This document shows positions 8,851 to 16,311 of a stretch of 64,000 nucleotides of DNA, piece by piece. A model generated the notes under the pieces. It was not told where the DNA came from and did not search any database. It saw only the letters and a list, made by a program, of their open reading frames with translations. The stretch lies in NCBI GenBank assembly GCA_038257535.1, contig JBBSJE010000003.1, positions 11,951 to 75,950 of the forward strand. The letters run 5' to 3'. How positions within the stretch are numbered: position 1 is the first letter of the stretch; each line of letters begins with the position of its first letter. Source of the DNA: JAGTJU01 sp038257535 (GTDB taxonomy: Bacteria > Myxococcota_A > Polyangia > Fen-1088). The position numbers were made by a program, and so were the translations under genes.

Positions 8851-9945
8851 TCAGGGCGACAAACCGGAATCGCTGGGGGGGCTGTTGCCCTGCGCGGTTA
8901 AGACCTGCGCCAGCTGGCTGCGCAGGCACACGAGACCAATCACCATTTGCACGGACACGGCGAGCACCCAACCGGTGAGGCTGGCGGCAAACACCGCCGC
9001 TTCGGCAGGGCGACCGTCGCCGGGGCCATAGGGCGCAAACACAGCCACCATCACCGCTTGCACGGCGCCCAGGCCCTGACCAGGAAGGGGAATGGCTGCC
9101 ACCAAGAACGAGATCGGCAGAAACAAAAGCGCCTGAAGTGGGGGCACTTGCACGTCAAAGGCGTAAAGGTAGAGGTAGGCAAACACGAGCAAGCTGGCGA
9201 TGTGGGGCAGGCGCGCCAACAGGGCTTTGCCGTGGCCTGCCAGGCCTGCGGAAAACAACACCTGGAAAACTTCGCGGCGGGCCAAAAACTTGGGTTTGGC
9301 CAGCACAAGCGCCACATAAGCGGCAAGCCCACCGTAGCCGGCTAGGGCCAAAATGCGGGCGGTGGCCAAGGTGCCCGAAGCGGCGTCGGGCACGTCACCC
9401 GACAGGGCCAATCCGGCGGTGGCGGCAAACAACAACAGCAGCAAGTTGGTGCCCATGATCAAGAGCACGGTGGCCCCTGTGCGCAAGATGGGAACGCGCT
9501 TGGTTTTGTGCAGAAAATACGCAAACGCGCCTTGGCCCACGGCGTAGTTCACCAGCGCCAAGATGTACGAGGCACCGCGAACGGTGAGGGCTTCGCGGTA
9601 GGTCAGCGGGGCGGCGAACCACGAGAAGGTCTTCCAGGCCGCAAAGGTGTCGGCGGCGTAAACGACCAACACCATAAAAACCAACACGGGCAGCGTCCAT
9701 GGCGCGGCGTTGGCGAGCGAAGCGGCCACGTCGCGCAGCGGGATTCGCGAAAACAGATACACCAAAATGGCCACGGCCACCGCCCAGGCGCCCAAACGGA
9801 CGAGGCGCTGGGTTGACGTTTTTGCGGGCTTGGGTGCGGGCGAGCCCGAGGGCACCGGCGAGCGCGCCGGCGAGGTCGGCAAGGGTGATGGCAAGGGTGA
9901 TGGCAAGGGTGATGGTAGAGGCGGCTGCATGGACGGGCGCATCAT
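8851..9945 (-). CDS. UPF0104/lysylphosphatidylglycerol-synthase-TM-like membrane protein (flippase-like)
   Basis: About 364 residues from the ATG at 9945. After a low-complexity N-terminus of Pro-Leu-Pro-Ser repeats (about residues 5-25) comes a multi-helix membrane domain with the features of the LPG_synthase_TM/UPF0104 family: IPLRDVAASLANAAPW, an early KTFSW segment, and a late PLPGQGLGAVQAVMVAVF segment. Members are lipid flippases or the membrane halves of lipid aminoacylases; no catalytic aminoacyltransferase domain is attached here. The frame is open upstream to 10086, but that part overlaps the divergent gene and is not protein-like, so the 9945 or 9930 ATG is preferred. It heads an operon with the small membrane protein. 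Confidence 0.7.
   Translation of the reverse strand: MMRPSMQPPLPSPLPSPLPSPLPTSPARSPVPSGSPAPKPAKTSTQRLVRLGAWAVAVAILVYLFSRIPLRDVAASLANAAPWTLPVLVFMVLVVYAADTFAAWKTFSWFAAPLTYREALTVRGASYILALVNYAVGQGAFAYFLHKTKRVPILRTGATVLLIMGTNLLLLLFAATAGLALSGDVPDAASGTLATARILALAGYGGLAAYVALVLAKPKFLARREVFQVLFSAGLAGHGKALLARLPHIASLLVFAYLYLYAFDVQVPPLQALLFLPISFLVAAIPLPGQGLGAVQAVMVAVFAPYGPGDGRPAEAAVFAASLTGWVLAVSVQMVIGLVCLRSQLAQVLTAQGNSPPSDSGLSP
9878..9913. repeat. Three perfect 12-bp tandem repeats encoding Pro-Leu-Pro-Ser-type units
   Basis: Three identical copies of ggcaagggtgat lie head to tail, in frame with the N-terminus of the flippase-like protein on the minus strand. Each unit encodes a proline/serine/leucine tetrapeptide. 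Copy number can change by slippage without shifting the frame. Confidence 0.85.
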
Positions 9946-10011
9946 CGCACGATGTGGCGGCAAAAGAAGTTCTTCCCCCAAGCCCCTGGGTCGAAGTACG
10001 CTGCAACCGCC

Positions 10012-10959
10012 ATGACTGTGACGGGGCTCGAAACACCGCAGGGTTTGGCGCCACTCACGTGGGAGGCGCCGGAGGGGTGGCTGCAATCACAGTCTTGCCG
10101 GCTGGCAGCGTACCTACCCTTGGAGGGTTTGGTGGCGGGTCGGCGCGTGCTTGATGTGCGGGGCGTGCCAGCGGCCCACGATCGTTTGCGCCGCGCGCGG
10201 GCCCGCGGGGTGGTGAGCGTGGGCGCCACCCCATGGCGGGTTCCTGACGCCAGCATGGACGTTGTCTTGCTGCTGGACGCTGGCTCCCCCGTGCAGCCCG
10301 ATGTGTTGGCCGAGGTCAAGCGGGTGCTGTCTCCACAAGGTTTTGTGGCGTGGCGGCTGGCGGCTCCAGCTGGCCATAGCCGGGGCGAATTGACCGCGCC
10401 GCTAACCCAGGCTTTCGCCACTGTTGAGTCGCTGGGTCAGGTTCCCATCGCCGGGTTTACTTTTGATCGCGGCGGCAGTCCCGAGGTGGTGGTGGCCGAG
10501 GACCTGTTCCCTACCAGCGCCGCCCCCAGCCACATTTTGGCCTTGTGCGCGCCCGGCTCCGATCGGCCGTGGGAGGGATTGGAGTCATGGGTGGTGCCGT
10601 TGGCCCGGCCCGAGGTTGCAGGGCGGGCCGCCCCGCCTTTGCCGGATGAGCGCGCGGCCTGGGAGCAACGAATCGCAGAGCTCTTGCATGAGCGCGAATA
10701 CCTGCGGGAAGCCGTGATGACTTTGCAAGACGAGCGCGAACGGCTGGAACGCTTGGCCACCAATTTGCGCCGAGATGCCGACCGCAATTTGGCGCGGTTG
10801 TCTGAGCAAGCGGCGGCGCTCGAGGTGTTGGGCTTGGAGCGAGACCACGCCGAGCGGCGCGCGGGGCGGGCAGGTGCGGCCCGTGGGCCTGGGGAGGATC
10901 TGCATCCCGATCTCAGTGGCCCCGACACGATGGTGGATTCCCCTTGGCGACCCGCTTGA
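10012..10959 (+). CDS. Methyltransferase-like protein with C-terminal coiled coil
   Basis: About 315 residues from the ATG at 10012; an ATG at 9952 in the same frame would add 20 residues but enters the divergent promoter region. Residues about 25-180 resemble a SAM-dependent methyltransferase Rossmann fold: GRRVLDVRGVP at the motif I position, MDVVLLLDAG, then VKRVLSPQGFVAWR (the post-motif region). Motif I lacks the usual GxGxG glycines, so SAM binding may be lost. Residues about 215-280 are strongly charged and heptad-like (ERIAELLHEREYLREAV, then ERERLERLATNLRRDA), forming a coiled coil. It could be a scaffold derived from a methyltransferase. The neighbouring flippase-like gene is divergent. 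The stop lies within the tRNA promoter. Confidence 0.6.
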   Translation: MTVTGLETPQGLAPLTWEAPEGWLQSQSCRLAAYLPLEGLVAGRRVLDVRGVPAAHDRLRRARARGVVSVGATPWRVPDASMDVVLLLDAGSPVQPDVLAEVKRVLSPQGFVAWRLAAPAGHSRGELTAPLTQAFATVESLGQVPIAGFTFDRGGSPEVVVAEDLFPTSAAPSHILALCAPGSDRPWEGLESWVVPLARPEVAGRAAPPLPDERAAWEQRIAELLHEREYLREAVMTLQDERERLERLATNLRRDADRNLARLSEQAAALEVLGLERDHAERRAGRAGAARGPGEDLHPDLSGPDTMVDSPWRPA

Positions 10960-10984
10960 CCAAAGGGCTTGTGTCCCCTATGGT
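10956..10984 (+). promoter_or_regulatory. Sigma-70-type promoter of the tRNA-Leu gene
   Basis: A -35 hexamer TTGACC (10956-10961) and a -10 hexamer TATGGT (10979-10984) are separated by exactly 17 bases. Transcription would begin near 10991, a few bases before the mature tRNA 5' end at 10997. The -35 box overlaps the stop codon of the upstream gene. Confidence 0.7.
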
Positions 10985-10996
10985 CTGCATCCCGTC

Positions 10997-11080
10997 GCGG
11001 TCGTGGCGGAATTGGTAGACGCGCCAGATTCAGGTTCTGGTGAGAGCAATCTTGTGAGAGTTCGAGTCTCTCCGACCGCA
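10997..11080 (+). tRNA. tRNA-Leu (anticodon CAG)
   Basis: An 84-nt class II tRNA. The acceptor stem gcggtcg (10997-11003) pairs perfectly with cgaccgc (11073-11079), with discriminator A at 11080. The anticodon arm ccaga-ttcaggt-tctgg gives anticodon CAG, which reads CUG, a very common codon in these genes. A long variable arm typical of Leu tRNAs follows, then a T arm gagag-ttcgagt-ctctc. The 3' CCA is only partly encoded (CC then T), so the terminal A must be added by the CCA enzyme. Confidence 0.95.
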
Positions 11081-11092
11081 CCTGTCAGCCCG

Positions 11093-11108
11093 CGTCGTCC
11101 AAACGACG
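11093..11108 (+). terminator. Short hairpin after tRNA-Leu
   Basis: CGTCGT (11093-11098) pairs with ACGACG (11103-11108) around a four-base CCAA loop, 13 bases after the tRNA. It is followed by a weak pyrimidine stretch (tccctttgg) rather than a clean T run, so it may be a terminator or a 3' processing boundary. Confidence 0.35.
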
Positions 11109-11168
11109 TCCCTTTGGCGCGTCGCGCCTGAACAGCGGGAGTCGTTACACACTCCATATGCCAACCAG

Positions 11169-12647
11169 ATGAAAAAGTCTTCAAGGTTAGGTACGGGAGT
11201 TCTTAAGAGGCTAGGCGTGTGGGCGCGAACGAGCCTGGTTCCGCTGATGCAAGGGACCTTGGCTTTGGTCGTTCTCGCTTGCGTGCTTGTCGCCGTAGCT
11301 GGTTTTGGAATCTACGGTTTCGGGGCTTGGCGGGTCTGGTGGGTTTTGGCAGGTAGCGTGGCAACAGCGTTGCTTGTGGCGATCACGCTGCTTGGCGGTG
11401 CTCGCATTCAAATGCCCTTGCGACGCTTGCTTCCCTTGCTCCTCGTGGTGGCCGCGGTTTGGATGGATCAAGGCTGGACGCCCAATGGCGTGCCGATTGA
11501 GTTTTTGCACGCGCGCCTCTCGCTGGTCTTGATGTTGTCCGTAGTTTTTTCACAACTTGCGTGGTTGTACCCACGTGCTGCAAGGGCGCTTCCTTTTGGT
11601 TTGTTCGTAGCGTTCGGCACGGCGTGGTACCTGTGGCAGATTGTCGAGTTCGTGCCGTCACCGTTTGTCGACGTCTGGCACCACCTTGACAAAGCGGCGG
11701 CGGTCTTGGCCGAAGGCAAGAATCCTTATGCAACGTTCTTTCCTGACTTCTATCAGGGGCGCGCGTGGTACGGCTTCGATGCACCGGGGTTTCCCTATCC
11801 TCCCCCCGTCCTGTTGACCGCATATTTCGCCAAGGTCATAGCTGTTGACGTGCGGTACGTGCTTGGCGGCCTTGTCGTACTTTCGGCAGGCATTGTCCGA
11901 CAAGTGGCTCGCACTTCAGGATGGCCGCGCAGCGCTGCGACCCTCCTTGCGGTCGCTTACATGCAGGTCCCTCACCTTGGCTTCGTACTGGTGAGCGGGC
12001 ATTCGGAACCAATATCCGGCTTCTTGCTAGCCCTGTCTTGCCTTCTGATGAGCAGAGGCAATGTTCTCGCGGCTTTCTTTGTCGCAGGTGTTTTCTTTAC
12101 CTCAAAACAGTATTTGATCGTCTTGGTGCCGATAGCACTCCTTGCCACCAGTACCTGGCGGCACGTTTTCGCCCTTGGAGCGGGAAGCCTGATTTTGTGG
12201 CTTCCTTGGATCGTGCTCGATGTCCGAGCGCTGTGGAATGCGACTTTTCAAACTCACCTTGATCGCCCAGCCCGCAAAGATGCCTTGACGATATCCGCTT
12301 GGAGACTGAACCATGGGCTCATGCCCCTTCGAAGGTGGCTTCCCATAGCCACTGGCCTCGTCGGTGCGATTCTAAGTGGCCTGCGCTTCAAAACGCCCCA
12401 GAGAATTCCCCTCTACGTTGGGATGGTTCTACTGCCCATGTTGCTTGTGAGTCCTCAGGCCTTTGGCAATTACTACACACTGGCGTATTGGAGCTTCATT
12501 GTCGGCCTCGCGTCCTTCCCTGCGCATGACGCCCGCCCTGAAGTGTCTTGGGCGTGGAAGTCCATCGCTTCTTCATTCGCCCTTGTTCGGCGAAGAAACC
12601 GCGATCTGCGCAGCAAAAGCCTGCTAGTGCCTAGCGGTGAGATGTAG
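11169..12647 (+). CDS. GT-C/GT87-like polytopic membrane glycosyltransferase candidate
   Basis: A 492-residue protein with about 11-12 membrane helices. After the first helices it has the motif DVWHHLDKAAAVLAEGKNPY (around residues 167-186). An early acidic residue followed by G-x-NPY is typical of GT-C/DUF2029 (GT87) polyprenol-phosphate-sugar mannosyltransferases. A PGFPYPPPVLL segment follows, also typical of the family. It would transfer a sugar from a lipid carrier on the outer face of the inner membrane; the acceptor is unknown. The start shown has no strong ribosome site. It uses more TTA, AGG, CTA and GGA codons near its start than its neighbours and lies beside a tRNA, which hints at acquisition, but no integrase or repeat is visible. 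Confidence 0.6.
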   Translation: MKKSSRLGTGVLKRLGVWARTSLVPLMQGTLALVVLACVLVAVAGFGIYGFGAWRVWWVLAGSVATALLVAITLLGGARIQMPLRRLLPLLLVVAAVWMDQGWTPNGVPIEFLHARLSLVLMLSVVFSQLAWLYPRAARALPFGLFVAFGTAWYLWQIVEFVPSPFVDVWHHLDKAAAVLAEGKNPYATFFPDFYQGRAWYGFDAPGFPYPPPVLLTAYFAKVIAVDVRYVLGGLVVLSAGIVRQVARTSGWPRSAATLLAVAYMQVPHLGFVLVSGHSEPISGFLLALSCLLMSRGNVLAAFFVAGVFFTSKQYLIVLVPIALLATSTWRHVFALGAGSLILWLPWIVLDVRALWNATFQTHLDRPARKDALTISAWRLNHGLMPLRRWLPIATGLVGAILSGLRFKTPQRIPLYVGMVLLPMLLVSPQAFGNYYTLAYWSFIVGLASFPAHDARPEVSWAWKSIASSFALVRRRNRDLRSKSLLVPSGEM

Positions 12648-12714
12648 GCATTGACGCTGCTGCCTCAGGCGGCTCGTTGCCCGCTTGACCTTTTCCCCAA
12701 CTTAAGCGAAACGC

Positions 12715-13932
12715 ATGTACATGCGCGCGCACTGGCTCGTGGTTGGACTTTGGATGTGTTTCACGCTGCCTGCACGCGGGGCCCATGCTCAAGCGGAGGC
12801 AGCCGAAGCTGAGGCCCCTGCATCCGTGGAAGCGGCCGCCTCGCCTACCACCAAGCTCACTGCCGAACAATGGGAACGCAGCTACGACAAGGCCCGCTCG
12901 GCATTGAAAGACGGCGCTTTCATCGCTGCGGCTGCGGCTTTGTCACAGCTGGCAGAGCAAGCGCCCGACGCCACCCGCAAACGCGTGGCGCTGGAGGCGT
13001 CTTGGCTGGCGCTGTATTGGTCCAAGCGAGGCTATGCCCTTCAAGTGCCATCGTCTTCATCGGACACAGACGAGGGCGGGGGGGCGAGGCCCAGCAAACG
13101 CACCACCGATGAACTGGCGATTCTCTACACCTCGTCCGTGATCTACGGCGTAGGCTCCGGGGTGGCTCTGGCCATGCTCACCGAGCCCAATTCCGCTGCC
13201 GGGGCCATTTTGCCCACGCTGGCCCTGGCCGGCGTTTCTGCCACCGCGGTGTATCAGATCGACAAGCGCGTGGGCCTTCGCTACGGCGCCGCGCAGGCCA
13301 TGACCTCGGGGCTTTACATTGGGTTTGAGGAAGGTCTTGCGTGGGTGCTGTGGCAGCAAGAATACGCGCGATGGGAAAATCAACTCAGTGCCAAGCAAGT
13401 TGCCTCTGTGCTTTGGGCGACCAGCACGGTGGGCGTGGTGGCTGGCGGCTTGGTGGGACAGCTTTATGGCACCACCCCAGGACGCGCTTCGCTGATGGGA
13501 TCGGGGGCGTTTTGGTCTGCGCTTGTGGTGGGCTTCGGTGTGGCCGCAATGACCGACAACACGCAAACGGCACTGCTCTCGTCCGCTGTGGCCTTGAACG
13601 TGGGCGCGGTGGGGGGCGTGTTGTTGGGGAACACCATGCGCCCTTCCATTGCGCGCGTGCGCTTCATTGATCTGGGCGGTGTGTGCGGTGGCTTGGTGTT
13701 GGGTGGCCTATACCTTGCCGTTGCCGACACAAGCGGAAACTCCCGCGCAGCTTTCGGCACCATAGCGGCCGGCTTCGGTGGCGGGCTGTTGGCGGCCGCT
13801 TACCTCACCCGCGATATGGAGCCTGACGATCCCCGTCGCCCGCGCGACGAATCGCAATTCAGCATGGTGCCCACAATCGCACCCAGTGCACATGGCCACG
13901 GAGGCACTTTGGGACTGGCAGGCGCTTTCTAA
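12715..13932 (+). CDS. Exported protein of unknown function with hydrophobic C-terminal half
   Basis: A 405-residue protein beginning with a signal peptide (hydrophobic stretch VVGLWMCFTLPARGAHA, cleavage expected after AHA near residue 24). Residues about 45-100 are helical, in the style of a TPR-like repeat (ERSYDKARSALKDGAFIAAAAALSQL). From about 120 onward the protein is rich in Gly/Ala/Val in alternating and helical stretches, possibly several membrane segments or glycine-zipper helices. No known family was recognised. It ends just before a strong hairpin that separates it from the convergent RRM gene. An in-frame ATG two codons later (12721) is an equally possible start. Confidence 0.6.
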   Translation: MYMRAHWLVVGLWMCFTLPARGAHAQAEAAEAEAPASVEAAASPTTKLTAEQWERSYDKARSALKDGAFIAAAAALSQLAEQAPDATRKRVALEASWLALYWSKRGYALQVPSSSSDTDEGGGARPSKRTTDELAILYTSSVIYGVGSGVALAMLTEPNSAAGAILPTLALAGVSATAVYQIDKRVGLRYGAAQAMTSGLYIGFEEGLAWVLWQQEYARWENQLSAKQVASVLWATSTVGVVAGGLVGQLYGTTPGRASLMGSGAFWSALVVGFGVAAMTDNTQTALLSSAVALNVGAVGGVLLGNTMRPSIARVRFIDLGGVCGGLVLGGLYLAVADTSGNSRAAFGTIAAGFGGGLLAAAYLTRDMEPDDPRRPRDESQFSMVPTIAPSAHGHGGTLGLAGAF

Positions 13933-13936
13933 GAAA

Positions 13937-13965
13937 AATGGCCCAAGCATTTCGGCTGGGCCATT
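13937..13965 (-). terminator. Intrinsic terminator of the RRM gene, possibly bidirectional
   Basis: aatggccca (13937-13945) pairs perfectly with tgggccatt (13957-13965) around an 11-base loop. Read on the minus strand, the stem is followed by TTTTTCTT, a classical Rho-independent terminator for the RRM protein gene that ends at 13999. The same hairpin follows the plus-strand gene stop by 5 bases and could also serve it. Confidence 0.8.
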
Positions 13966-13998
13966 CGAGTGCTTTGTTACGTCTGTAAGGACGAGAGC

Positions 13999-14412
13999 TT
14001 ACCAGCGTCCGCCGCCGCCACCGCCGCCGCCGCGGTCATACCCGCCGCCGCCGCCGCCACGGTCGCGATCGCGACCACCGCCGCCACCGCCGCCACCGCC
14101 ACTGCGACCGCCGCCGCCACCACCACGACCGCCGCCGCCACCGCCACCGCCGCCACCGCCGCCACTGCGCTCAAGCGCTTCGCTGACGCGCAGGGTGCGA
14201 CCGCGAAGGTCACGACCGTTCAGGTTTTGGATCGCATTGGCGCAGTCACCATCGGAACCCATCTCCACGAAAGCAAACCCGCGCGGGTTGTTGGTATACC
14301 GGTCGAGGGGGACTGCCACTGAGCGAACGTCGCCACATTCAGCAAACACTTCGCGAAGCTCATCCTCACCAACATCAAACGACAGATTTCCAACAAACAA
14401 CTTGTTTCCCAT
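13999..14412 (-). CDS. Glycine-rich RNA-binding protein (single RRM)
   Basis: A 137-residue protein. Residues 1-80 are one RNA recognition motif, with RNP2 (KLFVGNLSF) at residues 4-12 and RNP1 (RGFAFVEM) at about 44-51; the aromatic residues for RNA stacking are present. From about residue 84 the chain is almost only Gly with interspersed Arg/Asp/Tyr, ending GGRW, like the RGG-type tails of cold-induced RNA-binding proteins in cyanobacteria, plants and myxobacteria. Such proteins act as RNA chaperones, often in cold or stress. A gaggacgag ribosome site lies about 8 bases before the ATG. The gene is monocistronic, with a good terminator and a long upstream spacer. Confidence 0.93.
   Translation of the reverse strand: MGNKLFVGNLSFDVGEDELREVFAECGDVRSVAVPLDRYTNNPRGFAFVEMGSDGDCANAIQNLNGRDLRGRTLRVSEALERSGGGGGGGGGGGGRGGGGGGRSGGGGGGGGGRDRDRGGGGGGYDRGGGGGGGGRW
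14003..14164. repeat. Low-complexity (CCG/CCA)n tract encoding the Gly-rich tail
   Basis: An imperfect trinucleotide tract of ccgccgccacc type, read on the minus strand as GGN glycine codons broken by Arg, Asp, Ser and Tyr codons. The opposite strand gives an alanine-rich open frame that is only a by-product. The tract is prone to slippage and assembly error, so the glycine counts may vary. Confidence 0.85.
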
Positions 14413-14844
14413 AATACTCGTCCTCGTCTCTTACCCTTGCGGGCTCTTGTCTCTTAACGCCTGCTCTCACCAGCGAATCCAGCAAAAGCATTCGGGACAA
14501 CCCGCCCCCAACTCACATTCCATTTGACGTCCTCGGCTGACCAAGGCGAAAAAGCAAAGCGACTCTAAGGACGAGGAACCCGTGCGCGGCTGAAATCTTA
14601 GCGGTTTGAGCGGCGCCCGTCCATTCTGGGACCGTGTGCCCCGCGAAATTAAAGCACAGCGCATCGCGTCGTGAGTCGCGACGCTTGCGCGCGGCAATCG
14701 CCTAGCCTCTTCCACGGCAGGCAAAAATGCGCGAATTGCCTTACAACATTGGCGGCTAGGCGCCGCGGGCTGCCTCGGAGGTGGCGTTAGGGGATCGGGT
14801 GACCTTTAGGTGGCCGCATGTCTTACAAATTGCCCGTTCAGCGC
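14413..14844. other. Long intergenic spacer between divergent RRM and nhaD genes
   Basis: Together with the promoter and leader up to 14919, this stretch carries no convincing gene. The only open frame of note (14467-14724, minus) has no ribosome site and a composition unlike protein. The spacer must hold the RRM gene promoter and 5' leader; long leaders are common in cold-shock RNA-binding protein genes, but no specific fold was identified. Confidence 0.5.
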
Positions 14845-14872
14845 TTTCAATGCCCCGCCGATTCCCTATACT
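14845..14872 (+). promoter_or_regulatory. Candidate sigma-70-type promoter of nhaD
   Basis: A near-consensus -10 element TATACT lies at 14867-14872, with a weak -35 (tttcaa, 14845-14850) 16 bases upstream. Transcription would begin near 14879, giving a leader of about 40 bases before the ATG at 14920. That leader contains an inverted repeat (cgcgct 14875-14880, agcgcg 14894-14899). Confidence 0.45.
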
Positions 14873-14919
14873 CGCGCGCTCATCCCTCACTAGAGCGCGG
14901 TCTGCCCAGGTCAAATTTA

Positions 14920-16311
14920 ATGAGCCAACTACTCAGCAGTGCAATGTCCGGTTCCAGTCTTGTCTCCCTGGCCTCAGCGGGGGGGCTTGATTTAACCCGC
15001 CACTGGGCCGGCTACGTGGCCCTGGCGTGCTTCGTGATCGCTTACGCACTGGTAATGGCGGAGGAGTTCACCAAGCTTAAAAAGTCGGGGCCTGTGATTT
15101 TGGCTGCCGGATTCATCTGGGCCATGTTGGCGTTCGTCAACCGCGGCACCGAACACGCCGAGCTCGTTGAGCAATCAGTTCGCCATGCGGTGCTTGAGTA
15201 CAGCGAGATCCTGCTGTTCTTGCTTACCGCCATGGCCTACATCAACGCCATGACCGACCGAGGGATCTTCGATGCCCTTCGCGTGAATTTGATCCGCCGA
15301 CGGTATTCCTACCGCAAGCTGTTTTGGATCACAGGCGTTGCCGCGTTCTTCATGTCGGCGATCTTCGATAACCTAACAACCGCTTTGGTGCTGGGGGCCG
15401 TGGTGTGTTCCGTGGGGCGGGGCAACCAGCGCTTCATCCAAATTGGTTGCATCAACATCGTGGTCGCAGCCAACGCAGGCGGCGCCTTCAGCCCGTTTGG
15501 CGACATCACCACGTTGATGGTGTGGCAAAAGGGTGTCTTGGCTTTCGGCGAGTTCTTTAACCTGTTCGTGCCTTCCGTGGTGAACTATGTGCTGCCCGCC
15601 GTCGCGATGGGCTTGGCGGTGCCCAAAGGTGTGCCAGAGGCCGATGCGGATGAAGTGATGCTCAAGCCGGGCGCCTGGCAAGTGTTGGGCTTGTTCTTGT
15701 TGACCATCGCCACCGCGGTCACGTTCCACAGCGTCCTGGGCATTCCCCCCTTCTTGGGCATGGTGACGGGTTTGGGTATGCTGCAGGTGTTTGGCTACTA
15801 CCTTGAGGTGTCAGGCAAGCGGTCACGCAACAGCCGCGGAGACAAAAACTCTCAGCTGGGCGACGTGGTGGCTTTCGACACCTTCCGATTCATCGAGCGC
15901 GCCGAGTGGGACACACTGCTGTTTTTCTACGGAGTGATCTTGTGCGTGGCTGGCTTGGGCTTCGTGGGCTACCTGTCCATGGTGTCGCACACGCTTTACG
16001 AAGGGTGGAGCCCCACGATGGCCAACGTGACCCTGGGTGTCATGTCAGCGGTCATCGACAACATTCCCATTATGGCGGCTGTGCTGCAGATGAACCCTGC
16101 AATGTCTGACGGCCAATGGCTGATGATCACCTTGACCGCTGGCGTGGGCGGCAGCTTGCTGTCAGTGGGCTCAGCCGCTGGTGTGGCGCTGATGGGGCAA
16201 TCGAAGCACAACTACACGTTCTTCAAACATCTGATGTGGACGCCCGTCATTGCCTTGGGCTACTTCGCCAGCATATGGGTGCATATGCTGATCAACGCGA
16301 AGATGTTCTAA
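14920..16311 (+). CDS. nhaD: NhaD-type Na+/H+ antiporter
   Basis: About 463 residues from the ATG at 14920 (MSQLLSSAMS); upstream codons in the frame belong to the promoter region. The protein has 11-13 membrane helices of the ion-transporter/ArsB superfamily. Signature parts include SAIFDNLTTALVLGAVV, the repeat counterpart SAVIDNIPIMAAVLQM (paired D-N motifs in the two half-repeats), and NAGGAFSPFGDITTLMVW and GSLLSVGSAAGVALMGQ at the substrate-site re-entrant loops. NhaD expels Na+ in exchange for protons. It is a second cation/proton antiporter system in this window, unrelated in sequence to the CPA2 operon at 1-7 kb. Its stop overlaps that of the convergent OmpA-like gene. Confidence 0.92.
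   Translation: MSQLLSSAMSGSSLVSLASAGGLDLTRHWAGYVALACFVIAYALVMAEEFTKLKKSGPVILAAGFIWAMLAFVNRGTEHAELVEQSVRHAVLEYSEILLFLLTAMAYINAMTDRGIFDALRVNLIRRRYSYRKLFWITGVAAFFMSAIFDNLTTALVLGAVVCSVGRGNQRFIQIGCINIVVAANAGGAFSPFGDITTLMVWQKGVLAFGEFFNLFVPSVVNYVLPAVAMGLAVPKGVPEADADEVMLKPGAWQVLGLFLLTIATAVTFHSVLGIPPFLGMVTGLGMLQVFGYYLEVSGKRSRNSRGDKNSQLGDVVAFDTFRFIERAEWDTLLFFYGVILCVAGLGFVGYLSMVSHTLYEGWSPTMANVTLGVMSAVIDNIPIMAAVLQMNPAMSDGQWLMITLTAGVGGSLLSVGSAAGVALMGQSKHNYTFFKHLMWTPVIALGYFASIWVHMLINAKMF

Noticed and set aside
9952..10011. Longer N-terminus of the methyltransferase-like gene
   Set aside because: It overlaps the divergent promoter region and the extra residues are not domain-like.
14003..14164. Repeated GCC-rich units looking like a repeat array
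   Set aside because: Trinucleotide low-complexity coding for Gly, with no spacer structure, so not a CRISPR array.
13977..14322. Alanine/threonine-rich open frames opposite the RRM gene
   Set aside because: They are the antisense translation of the glycine-codon tract; the minus-strand RRM motifs are unmistakable.
14467..14724. 85-codon minus-strand frame upstream of the RRM gene
   Set aside because: No ribosome site, Arg/Cys-rich composition and no recognisable motif.
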